DNA of 47,796 bases from an uncultured Burkholderiales bacterium (GTDB lineage Bacteria > Pseudomonadota > Gammaproteobacteria > Burkholderiales > Burkholderiaceae_C), in contig CAIWAO010000140.1 in assembly GCA_903910745.1 (NCBI GenBank), positions 1 to 47,796 of the forward strand, written 5' to 3'. The position numbers and the translations under genes are program-made. Below are positions 1 through 7,444 of this stretch, piece after piece. The stretch's first letter is position 1. Every line of letters starts with the position of its first letter. The notes under the pieces are model-generated. The model worked only from the letters and a program-made list of their open reading frames with translations. It searched no databases and was not told the DNA's origin.

Positions 1-123
1 GTGCCTGTGGATGCACGCATAAGCCATGGTGAGGCGCAAGCCATGTCCATGCAGCAGCAGACGAAGCAGGAATATTTGATTGCGAAATCAGATGCCCCGA
101 CTACAGCGCCGAAAGGCGTTTAG
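1..123 (+). CDS. 3' end of a repeated gene, possibly a transposase (partial)
   Basis: An open frame runs from the first base to a TAG at 121-123 and gives a 40-residue C-terminus ending TTAPKGV. It is hydrophilic and Gln-rich, with no motif I recognise. A second copy lies at the other end of the window on the minus strand and encodes the same peptide, differing only by a silent Ser codon. Being duplicated and sitting next to a sharp repeat edge suggests a transposase C-terminus, but the catalytic part is outside the window. The same evidence would fit any other duplicated gene. Confidence 0.5.
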   Translation: MPVDARISHGEAQAMSMQQQTKQEYLIAKSDAPTTAPKGV

Positions 124-138
124 TCGCGGGTATTTCAC
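1..138. repeat. Left copy of 138-bp inverted terminal repeat
   Basis: Positions 1-138 match the reverse complement of 47658-47795 with a single difference (C at 24; T in the other copy), and that change is synonymous in the reading frame it carries. Similarity stops abruptly 15 bases after a stop codon, at GTATTTCAC. A sharp edge close to a stop codon is typical of the end of an insertion sequence. The two copies point their 3' ends inward. The simplest reading is that the contig ends inside two copies of one multicopy element. Confidence 0.95.
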
Positions 139-296
139 ATCTCTGTTTTCACACGTATTCTCCGGACGAATTATCCTGTTTGTACGTGTTATCCCTTGAT
201 TGGGTCAAAGAGATTTGCTTAATTGGATACACTTTGGTCTTAATGTATTCATTTGTAGATAATGAAGATTATTATTTGCCCATTTAGGAGTGTAGG

Positions 297-1070
297 TTGA
301 CGAATGATATTTTGCTTGATATCCAAGGTCTAACTAAGGAGTTCAAGGGTTTTGTTGCAGTAAGCGACGTTAGTTTAAATGTCTTAAGGGGTTCTATTCA
401 TGCTTTGATAGGTCCTAACGGGGCAGGAAAAACTACGCTTTTTAATTTGTTAACAAATTTCCTCGTACCGACCAGCGGCAACGTATTTTTCAAGGGACAG
501 AATATCACCCATGAAAGGCCTTCTCAGATTGCTAGAAAAGGCATCGTACGCTCTTTTCAAATCTCAGCCGTTTTTCCTCACATGAGTGTTTTAGAAAATG
601 TGAGAGTTGCGCTACAGCAAAAACAAAATGTTTCTTTTCAGTTTTGGCGTCCTGAGAAATCACTTCACCATCTCCATGAAAAAGCGATTGAGTTGCTTGA
701 TTCAGTGGATTTATCAAGTTATGCAGAAGAATTAGCAGTTAACTTGCCGTATGGACGAAAGAGGGCCTTAGAGTTGGCTACAACGTTGGCCCTTGAGCCT
801 GAATTGATGTTACTAGATGAGCCAACCCAGGGGATGGGTCATGAAGATGTAGACCGAGTTACGCAATTGATCAAGAAGGTATCTGCCGGACGAACCGTTC
901 TAATGGTTGAGCACAACATGAACGTAGTCTCCTCAATTGCGGACAGAATTACTGTTTTGCAAAGAGGCTCTGTCATTGCAGACGGAAGCTACCAAGAAGT
1001 TTCTAATAATCCCCTCGTTGTAGAGGCTTATATGGGAGCTAACAATCAAACCATTGTGGGCGCTCATTAA
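297..1070 (+). CDS. livG: Branched-chain amino acid type ABC transporter ATP-binding protein LivG
   Basis: This is one of two cytoplasmic ATPases of a LivGFHM-type importer, which typically takes up branched-chain amino acids, other amides or urea. It has 257 residues, normal for LivG. Walker A GPNGAGKTT is at residues 39-47. The degenerate signature reads LPYGRKR, as is usual in LivG. Walker B is LLDEPTQGM and the H-loop is MVEHNM. The start is TTG at 297, chosen because AGGAG at 286-290 lies six bases upstream and no in-frame ATG is nearby. It is the first gene of the operon; livF follows after 46 bases. The actual substrate cannot be read from the sequence because the binding protein is missing. 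Confidence 0.9.
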   Translation: MTNDILLDIQGLTKEFKGFVAVSDVSLNVLRGSIHALIGPNGAGKTTLFNLLTNFLVPTSGNVFFKGQNITHERPSQIARKGIVRSFQISAVFPHMSVLENVRVALQQKQNVSFQFWRPEKSLHHLHEKAIELLDSVDLSSYAEELAVNLPYGRKRALELATTLALEPELMLLDEPTQGMGHEDVDRVTQLIKKVSAGRTVLMVEHNMNVVSSIADRITVLQRGSVIADGSYQEVSNNPLVVEAYMGANNQTIVGAH

Positions 1071-1116
1071 TAATGCTAATTACTTCTTTCCTTGCTCATT
1101 AGATTTTGTATTTTTT

Positions 1117-1839
1117 ATGAACATGCCCTCAACTACACAGCTAATTAATATTGAAAACCTACAAGCTTGGTACGGTGAGTCTCACATCTTGCATGGGGTC
1201 AATTTGACTGTCAACAAGGGCGAGGTAGTTACGCTTCTTGGGAGAAATGGATCTGGGAGAACGACTACACTTAGAGCCATCATGGGGCTTACTGGCTCTA
1301 GAAGCGGATCGATTAAAGTAAACGGCGTTGAGAGTATCACATTAGCACCTCACCAAATCGCTAGATTGGGTCTGGGTTACTGCCCAGAGGAGAGAGGCAT
1401 ATTTTCCTCACTTTCTGCGTACGAGAATTTAATTCTCCCTCCCAAAATAAAGGGAACAGATGGTGGTATGTCCATTAATGAGATCTATGCCATGTTTAGC
1501 AACCTTAAGGAAAGAGCAGATAGCCCTGGAACTCGGTTGTCTGGGGGAGAGCAGCAAATGTTGGCTGTGGCAAGGATACTTAGAACAGGTGCAAAGGTTC
1601 TCTTACTTGATGAAATCTCTGAAGGACTTGCACCAGTTATTGTTCAAAAGTTAGCAATCATGATTGCAACCCTCAAACAGGCTGGATTCACTATTATTTT
1701 GGTTGAGCAAAACTTTAGATTTGCAGCTCCACTTGCAGATCGTTTTTATGTCATGGAGCATGGCCAAATAGTGCAAGAGTTTAGCCATGCTGAGTTACCG
1801 TCAAAAATGAAGATGCTCCATGAGTTTTTGGGTGTTTAA
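1117..1839 (+). CDS. livF: Branched-chain amino acid type ABC transporter ATP-binding protein LivF, variant Walker A
   Basis: This is the second ATPase of the importer. The ATG at 1117 gives 240 residues, the family length. A longer frame opens at a TTG at 1054 inside livG, but that would add an unrelated 21-residue leader. The signature LSGGEQQ, Walker B VLLLDEISEGLAP and the Gln in the H-loop (LVEQNF) are all typical of LivF. The odd point is Walker A: it reads GRNGSGRTT at residues 42-50, so the ATP-binding Lys is Arg48. I recall similar GRNG-GR variants in Burkholderiales relatives but cannot confirm this here. No convincing ribosome binding site precedes the start. Confidence 0.88.
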   Translation: MNMPSTTQLINIENLQAWYGESHILHGVNLTVNKGEVVTLLGRNGSGRTTTLRAIMGLTGSRSGSIKVNGVESITLAPHQIARLGLGYCPEERGIFSSLSAYENLILPPKIKGTDGGMSINEIYAMFSNLKERADSPGTRLSGGEQQMLAVARILRTGAKVLLLDEISEGLAPVIVQKLAIMIATLKQAGFTIILVEQNFRFAAPLADRFYVMEHGQIVQEFSHAELPSKMKMLHEFLGV

Positions 1840-1984
1840 TTATTAGGTCAAATGGTTTTTTTATGAAGTTCACAAAAACACACATCCCCTTTGATTACTT
1901 CAAGAAGGTAAAAAAGATAAAGGTTGAGGTTGCCTTTACCCCCCGATCTGCTTGCACCTGCCGCTTTTGTTAAGAAGAGATAAT

Positions 1985-2869
1985 ATGTCAGATTTTTTTG
2001 GTATCCCCGTTCAAGTCCTCTTAGGGCAGTTGTTACTTGGATTGGTCAACGGATCTTTCTATGCGATGCTGAGCCTAGGACTTGCTGTGATTTTTGGATT
2101 GCTCGGCGTTGTGAATTTTGCCCATGGTGCCTTTTATATGCTAGGTGCCTACGCTACTTGGATTATTTTGGATGTCTTTGAGCTTGGATACTGGTGGGCT
2201 TTAGTTCTAGCACCTATTTCAGTCGGGCTGATTGGAATGTTATTAGAGAGACTGTTTCTTCAGTTTTTATACAAAATTGATCCGCTTTACGGATTGCTAC
2301 TGACCTTCGGTTTGTCCCTCATCGCAGAGGGCGTTCTAAGAGAAGTATTTGGTTCCTCTGGCCAAACATATCCAGTCCCAGAGCTCCTTCAAGGGGCTAT
2401 AGATGTAGGCTTTATGAATTTGCCTATTTATAGGGTGTGGGTAATTGTTGCGTCACTGAGTATTTGTTTTATCACCTGGTATGTCATAGAGCGAACCCGC
2501 TTGGGATCAACTTTAAGAGCTGCAACAGAGAACCCGAAGCTTGTCCAGGCTTTTGGTATCAATGTGCCAGTCATGGTGATGTTTACTTACGCTGGTGGGG
2601 TCGCTTTGGCCGCCTTGGCTGGAGTATTGTCAGCACCTGTAATACAGGTATCGCCATTAATGGGTTCTTCCCTGGTGATTGTCGTGTTTGCTGTGGTAGT
2701 TATCGGAGGAATGGGGTCCATTATGGGATCTATTCTCAGTGGAGTAGGGCTTGGCGTAATAGAGGGATTTACAAAAGTGCTTTATCCCGAGGCTTCAAAT
2801 ATTGTGGTCTTTCTAATCATGGCTATCGTGTTGTGTTGGCGTCCTGCCGGTTTATTTGGTAAAGAGTAA
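1985..2869 (+). CDS. livH: Branched-chain amino acid type ABC transporter permease LivH
   Basis: This is an inner-membrane permease of the LivH family, 294 residues, with about eight hydrophobic segments. The conserved N-terminal block reads GLVNGSFYAMLSLGLAVIFG, followed by GVVNFAHGAFYMLGAY. The C-terminal block has VVIGGMGSIMGSILSG. The start is ATG 1985, preceded by AAGAAGAGA at 1972-1980; an upstream TTG at 1952 would add 11 residues without homology. A 145-base gap separates it from livF, wide for this operon. Its stop abuts the start of livM, which fits co-translation of the two permease halves. Confidence 0.9.
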   Translation: MSDFFGIPVQVLLGQLLLGLVNGSFYAMLSLGLAVIFGLLGVVNFAHGAFYMLGAYATWIILDVFELGYWWALVLAPISVGLIGMLLERLFLQFLYKIDPLYGLLLTFGLSLIAEGVLREVFGSSGQTYPVPELLQGAIDVGFMNLPIYRVWVIVASLSICFITWYVIERTRLGSTLRAATENPKLVQAFGINVPVMVMFTYAGGVALAALAGVLSAPVIQVSPLMGSSLVIVVFAVVVIGGMGSIMGSILSGVGLGVIEGFTKVLYPEASNIVVFLIMAIVLCWRPAGLFGKE

Positions 2870-3802
2870 ATGATGCAGATCTCTAGAATCACAATTTTTT
2901 ATACATTGTTACTTTTAGGTGCAATCCTTGCGCCTTGGTTGGGTTTGTATCCCATTTTTTTGATGACATTAATTTGCTATGCGCTTTTTGCATGTGCATT
3001 TAACCTAATGCTCGGTTACAGCGGCATGCTCTCCTTTGGCCACGCTGCATATTTTGGTAGCTCTGCCTACATTACCTCATGGCTGATTACGTCTAATGGA
3101 TGGACAACGATTAGTGCTCTAATTGTTGGAATGTTGGTGTCTACTGTCTTAGGTTTAGTTATCGGCCTTATTGCCATTAGACGTTCTGGTATTTACTTCG
3201 CCATGATTACATTGGCACTTGCCCAACTGGTTTATTTCGTATGTCTGCAGGCCCCTTTTACTGGAGGAGAAAACGGTATTCAGGGTGTTCCAAGAGGAGA
3301 CGTTTTAGGTTTATTCTCTTTGGCAGACGATACTGTGATGTACTATTTTGTGCTGTTCATCTTTGTATGCGTTTATCTTTTTATTCAAAGGGTGGTTCAC
3401 TCACCATTTGGACAAGTGTTAAAAGCAATACGCGAAAATGAGCCTAGAGCATCATCGCTTGGATATTATGCTGAGCACCACAAGCTCTTGGTATTCGTTT
3501 TATCAAGCACTTTGGCAGGCTTAGCTGGATCGTTGAAGGCTCTGGTACTCGGATTTGCAACTCTCTCCGATGTCCTTCAATCAACTTCGGGGGAGGTCAT
3601 ACTGATGACAATGCTTGGAGGTGCGGGAACTTTCTTTGGACCAGTCCTAGGATCGGCGATCGTGATTGCATTACAAAATCTACTATCTGACAGAGTTGGC
3701 TCTTGGGTAACCGTTATCATTGGCGCAATTTTTGTTATATGTGTCATGGCATTCAGACGAGGTATCGTGGGTGAATGGCTTGCTTATCAGAATAAAAAAT
3801 AA
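2870..3802 (+). CDS. livM: Branched-chain amino acid type ABC transporter permease LivM
   Basis: This is the second permease half of the LivGFHM importer, 310 residues. It has the LivM block ALFACAFNLMLGYSGMLSFG near residue 40 and the cytoplasmic loop with AIRENEPRASSLGY, the family's coupling region. The ATGATG at 2870 directly follows the livH stop; either Met could be used. It is the last gene of the unit. It runs toward a minus-strand two-component system with 46 bases between the stops, and no obvious terminator hairpin is seen there. Confidence 0.9.
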   Translation: MMQISRITIFYTLLLLGAILAPWLGLYPIFLMTLICYALFACAFNLMLGYSGMLSFGHAAYFGSSAYITSWLITSNGWTTISALIVGMLVSTVLGLVIGLIAIRRSGIYFAMITLALAQLVYFVCLQAPFTGGENGIQGVPRGDVLGLFSLADDTVMYYFVLFIFVCVYLFIQRVVHSPFGQVLKAIRENEPRASSLGYYAEHHKLLVFVLSSTLAGLAGSLKALVLGFATLSDVLQSTSGEVILMTMLGGAGTFFGPVLGSAIVIALQNLLSDRVGSWVTVIIGAIFVICVMAFRRGIVGEWLAYQNKK

Positions 3803-3848
3803 ATACTGATCTGCAAAAAACTCTCCTCTTTTGAAATTACATTCACTA

Positions 3849-5243
3849 TCAAGCAGGTAGTGTGACAGTTACTTGGGTACCTAGCACCTCGGGTTTTATT
3901 TGTAAGCTTAGCTCTCCACCTAGGAGATTGCATGTTTTTTGTGCAATCGGTAGTCCAAGACCTACTCCGTGAGTAAGGGAGTTCATGCCTCTCCAAAAGG
4001 GTGTAAGCATTTTTTCAATATCTTCTTTTAAAACCTGAGTTCCATTATCCAATACTTGCAGAATTATTTTACGATCTTGAAATTTTGCTTTCAGTTCCAC
4101 CAAATTTCCTCCATAGTTAAATGCATTGTCTATGATGTTATCCAAAATTTCTAAAAGCAAAGTATAGTTAGACTCAACCCTTAAACCATGGATCAAATGT
4201 TGATCTGTATTAACTCTAAATTCTTTTCCAGCATTTATAAAACTCGTTTCCCAATTTCTTTTAAGACCTAGAATCAATTGCTCAATATCTACCGATTCTG
4301 TTTCAATTTTATTAACTCCTTCTGAACGTGCAAGAGTTAAAAGTTGTTTGACCAATTGGGTGACTCTAGTTGAAGATTGCGAGAGCTCTGTTAATACTTC
4401 TGTATCGGGAGGTGATTGTGGACTTTCTTGATTGGTTCTAAGTAAGTCACCTACTAAAAGTTTAATGCCGGCCAAAGGCGTTCTTAGTTGATGGGCCGCA
4501 TCTGAGATAAATCTTCTTTCGTGAGCAACCGCTTCCTCCAAGCGCTTTAGCAAGTCATTAATGTGACTAATTAGTCCCTTAAGTTCATCGGGAACTTGTG
4601 ATAAAGGGATTGGTGAAAGGTCATTAATTCCTCTTTTTGACACTGCGTCATTGATTGCATTAGCTGGAGCAAGTCCGTAACGTATTCCTGCAAATAATAA
4701 AGGAACAATCAAAAACGCCAGTCCTATCGCAGGTAGAAAAATAGCAGCCGCTAATTCTTTAGAAATTTGATCACGTTTTGCCTGTGATTCACCAACAATG
4801 ACCCATACATAATTGTCCGATAAATTGCTATCAAGACGGATTGCAACAACTCTTAAATTTCCATTTTCATTACTGGAATCAAAAAATAATGGAACTCCAG
4901 TTCTTTGTTGTGAAGAGTTTTTTGGTAATTCCAGAGTTGCGTTTCCAACCAATTTTTTACCGTCTTGATTAATCACAGTAAAGCGAGAAGGCGATAAGGA
5001 GTCAAAGATCAAATAATCAGCTGTGTTCGGATCTGCTGCAAATACGGGCCCAGTTTTTTCCCAATGAATTTGCGTTCCCAATGCCAATGCGTCATCTTTA
5101 AGAATCCTGTCAAATGAGATTTGGGCGGATCTCCCTGCAAGCCAAAACGCCCCAAGAGTTGCCGCTAAAGCAGAGGCGACCCATAGCCATATGAAGGTTG
5201 AGATCAAATTGCGTTTTAAACTTTCTTCTTTTAGTCTTTTCAC
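3849..5243 (-). CDS. Sensor histidine kinase, TctE/QseC type
   Basis: This is an inner-membrane sensor kinase of 464 residues. Transmembrane helices are at about residues 13-36 and 164-187, with a periplasmic sensor domain of about 125 residues between them. The DHp helix has the phospho-accepting His251 in SDAAHQLRTPLAG. The ATPase domain carries N (DNIIDNAFNYGG), G1 (LQVLDNGTQV) and G2 (GVGLGLPI) boxes. The organisation matches the TctE/QseC group paired with OmpR-type regulators. Its start overlaps the stop of the response regulator gene by four bases, so the two are translationally coupled. TctE kinases often control tricarboxylate uptake; nothing here shows the ligand. Confidence 0.88.
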   Translation of the reverse strand: MKRLKEESLKRNLISTFIWLWVASALAATLGAFWLAGRSAQISFDRILKDDALALGTQIHWEKTGPVFAADPNTADYLIFDSLSPSRFTVINQDGKKLVGNATLELPKNSSQQRTGVPLFFDSSNENGNLRVVAIRLDSNLSDNYVWVIVGESQAKRDQISKELAAAIFLPAIGLAFLIVPLLFAGIRYGLAPANAINDAVSKRGINDLSPIPLSQVPDELKGLISHINDLLKRLEEAVAHERRFISDAAHQLRTPLAGIKLLVGDLLRTNQESPQSPPDTEVLTELSQSSTRVTQLVKQLLTLARSEGVNKIETESVDIEQLILGLKRNWETSFINAGKEFRVNTDQHLIHGLRVESNYTLLLEILDNIIDNAFNYGGNLVELKAKFQDRKIILQVLDNGTQVLKEDIEKMLTPFWRGMNSLTHGVGLGLPIAQKTCNLLGGELSLQIKPEVLGTQVTVTLPA

Positions 5244-5908
5244 TCTAAGACCTCAAGTACATAGCCAATACCGCGTACGGTCAAAATTGAGACTCCGGTG
5301 TCAATTAGTTTACGACGTAGCTTCAGTATGTATATTTCTACTGCGTTTGCTGAAAAATTTGAATCCCAACTAGACATTGCGGAAATAATCCGACTCTTTG
5401 GTACTGCTTTACCGGGGGAGCTGATCAATAACTCTAAAAGAGTTGCCTCCCTAGGACTGACTAGAATTCTGTCATCTTTGTGAAATAGTTCTCTACTCTC
5501 GGTATCAAACGAAACCTCACCTAGGCTAAGTACTTTACTCATTGAACCAGTTCTTCGTCTGACGATGGCTCTGATTCTGGCAATTAACTCGGGTGCTTCA
5601 AACGGCTTAGTTAAATAGTCGTCACCCCCACTGTTAAGTCCAAGTACTCTGTCTTGCAGTTCATCCCTGGCAGTGAGTATCAATACAGCATGCTTTAGAC
5701 CTTTAGAGCGCCAACTCTTTAGTACATCAATACCGTCTATTTTTGGCAAACTTAAGTCTAAAACGGCTATATCGTATTCTTCTGTTGCAGTAGCCGCCAA
5801 GGCTTGTTCGCCATTGGCAACGGTGTCAACTTGCCACCCCTCAGATAAAAGGGTACGCTTTAGACCAAGTCTTAGCGCTGAGTCATCTTCTATAATCAGT
5901 ACACGCAT
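5240..5908 (-). CDS. OmpR/PhoB-family response regulator, TctD/QseB type
   Basis: The protein has 222 residues. The receiver domain has acidic Asp8 and Asp9, phospho-acceptor Asp51 (AVLDLSLP) and Lys in LTKPFEAPE. It is followed by a winged-helix DNA-binding domain ending in VRGIGYVLE, characteristic of OmpR/PhoB regulators. It is upstream of, and overlaps, the sensor kinase gene. Only 40 bases separate its start from the divergent CorA-type gene, so promoters for both directions must overlap. That spacing makes the neighbouring transporter a possible target, which is inference only. Confidence 0.9.
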   Translation of the reverse strand: MRVLIIEDDSALRLGLKRTLLSEGWQVDTVANGEQALAATATEEYDIAVLDLSLPKIDGIDVLKSWRSKGLKHAVLILTARDELQDRVLGLNSGGDDYLTKPFEAPELIARIRAIVRRRTGSMSKVLSLGEVSFDTESRELFHKDDRILVSPREATLLELLISSPGKAVPKSRIISAMSSWDSNFSANAVEIYILKLRRKLIDTGVSILTVRGIGYVLEVLE

Positions 5909-5948
5909 ATTTTTAAAATTTTGATTTATAGCCCTGCATGATGTTCGT

Positions 5949-7040
5949 ATGAGAGTATTTAAATTAACACAAAATTCAGTTACTGAGACTGATACTCTAC
6001 CAGAGCAATTACCCGAGAACGGTTTCCTTTGGATGGCATTTGCTCGACGTGAATTCGAAGTTATTCAGCAAAATATTCAAAATACATTAGAGAGACTTTG
6101 CAATACACAGATTGTAGACCTGCACATTGCTGATATTTTAAATAATCAATTGCCATCACATTACGACTTTACTTCGGATTATGATTTGTTGGTCTTTAGA
6201 CGTTTAGCCTCTGGTCAAAGTGAAACAGATTTGAAAGAGCCTGGAGCTATTTTGCATAGATCAAGCAACAAGTCTGGCCCACCTGTTCTTAGAAAAGTCG
6301 ACACCAGTCCAGTTGCATTCGTTATATTTGGGTCTGTTTTGTTAACTGTACATCCAACGGATTGCTCGGTCAGAGACGGATTCGCACTTAGATTGCTGAA
6401 CTCTGTATCTTCTACATCTCTTCACCGTTTGCCTATTAATCCAGCGGATTTGATGCTTAGGATTGTCAGTCAAATGGTTGATGGGTACCTTAATTTGAGA
6501 CGTGAGTTAACCAGAGAGCTTGATCATTGGCAAAGTGAGTTGCTCAATCCAAGAACTCGTTTTAAGGATTGGAGTGCTTTGTTAGATGCAAGGTTATCCT
6601 TACATCTTTTAGATGAAATTAGTGAGGATCAACGATCTGCAGTTCAAGAATGGACGGACTCATTGGAAACTTTTGCCAAAGAGGCGGAAAACACCCCGAA
6701 AGAACTAGAGCTTTTGAAAGTGAGGAGCCGTGATGTACTTGAACACATTGAACGCGTGGTACACCATGTTAGGCGCTTAGAGCAAAGCGCTGAGACCGCA
6801 GTTCAAATGCACTTTAGTGCGCAAAGTAACAGAACCAATGACATCATGCGGACTTTAACTGTTCTTACCGCTATTTTCTTGCCACTTAATCTTATTACAG
6901 GATTTTTCGGAATGAATTTTGAAACATTCCCATACATACACTATGAGAATGGAATATTTTGGACTATTTTCTTTATGTTTTTTATTAGCCTGGGATCTGT
7001 TTTTTTCTTTTGGAGAAAAAAATATCTAGGTGCAAACTAA
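5949..7040 (+). CDS. CorA/ZntB-family divalent metal transporter
   Basis: This is a CorA-superfamily inner-membrane protein of 363 residues. It has a long cytoplasmic, helix-rich N-terminal part (about 1-300) and two C-terminal membrane helices. The signature GMN motif lies at the end of the first helix (GFFGMNFE). Charged, coiled-coil-like helices around residues 190-290 fit the CorA funnel stalk. ZntB-type members move Zn2+ and CorA-type Mg2+; the loop after GMN (ETFPYIHYENG) does not decide it. The gene ends one base before the convergent DUF442 gene. Confidence 0.85.
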   Translation: MRVFKLTQNSVTETDTLPEQLPENGFLWMAFARREFEVIQQNIQNTLERLCNTQIVDLHIADILNNQLPSHYDFTSDYDLLVFRRLASGQSETDLKEPGAILHRSSNKSGPPVLRKVDTSPVAFVIFGSVLLTVHPTDCSVRDGFALRLLNSVSSTSLHRLPINPADLMLRIVSQMVDGYLNLRRELTRELDHWQSELLNPRTRFKDWSALLDARLSLHLLDEISEDQRSAVQEWTDSLETFAKEAENTPKELELLKVRSRDVLEHIERVVHHVRRLEQSAETAVQMHFSAQSNRTNDIMRTLTVLTAIFLPLNLITGFFGMNFETFPYIHYENGIFWTIFFMFFISLGSVFFFWRKKYLGAN

Positions 7041-7041
7041 A

Positions 7042-7377
7042 TTAGTTACCCAGGCTCCATATTTGAGTTGATCTAGCACCTGACCTGCAAAAAGCCAAAA
7101 CAGGACCTGAGGAAGATTTAACGGCTGAGGCAAATTCCTTCACTAAGTCTTCTGTGAGCTGACCACTCGAGAAGGGGATATGGTAAAAATCCAATCCCAG
7201 TTTTTTAGCTTCTGTTTTAATTGCTTCTGCCTTGGGTTGATCTGGACCGCCTTCTCCGTCAGGGCGGTTGCAGATAATTGTTTTAAAACCTTGTGACGCA
7301 ATCTCCTGTAAATCAGAAACTTCGATTTGAGGTGCAGTTGCAAAGTCTGGGGTGTGTTGTGTAATTTGTGCGCTCAT
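7042..7377 (-). CDS. TIGR01244/DUF442 family phosphatase or sulfurtransferase-like protein
   Basis: This is a small cytoplasmic protein of 111 residues. It has the DUF442 pattern: an N-terminal LQEIASQGFKTIICNRPDGE block and a catalytic-loop motif CRSGARS near the C-terminus, a Cys-x-x-Gly-x-Arg-Ser P-loop shared with dual-specificity phosphatases and rhodanese-like proteins. In the Blh/BigR-linked members this domain serves sulfide handling. Here it stands alone between a metal transporter and a channel gene, so its role is not clear. The Cys and Arg of the loop are intact. Confidence 0.8.
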   Translation of the reverse strand: MSAQITQHTPDFATAPQIEVSDLQEIASQGFKTIICNRPDGEGGPDQPKAEAIKTEAKKLGLDFYHIPFSSGQLTEDLVKEFASAVKSSSGPVLAFCRSGARSTQIWSLGN

Positions 7378-7444
7378 GGGATGACTTAATTTTTAGGTTG
7401 AGATGGACTGACGCTCTAATGTTCAATTCAAACTTATCGTAGCA

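Noticed and set aside
1054-1116. Longer livF from a TTG inside livG
   Set aside because: The extra 21 residues have no family similarity, and ATG 1117 gives the usual LivF length.
1863-1973. 36-codon open frame between livF and livH
   Set aside because: It starts with ATG but has no ribosome binding site and no recognisable motif, and its stop lies inside the ribosome site region of livH. It is probably chance, though it could be a remnant.
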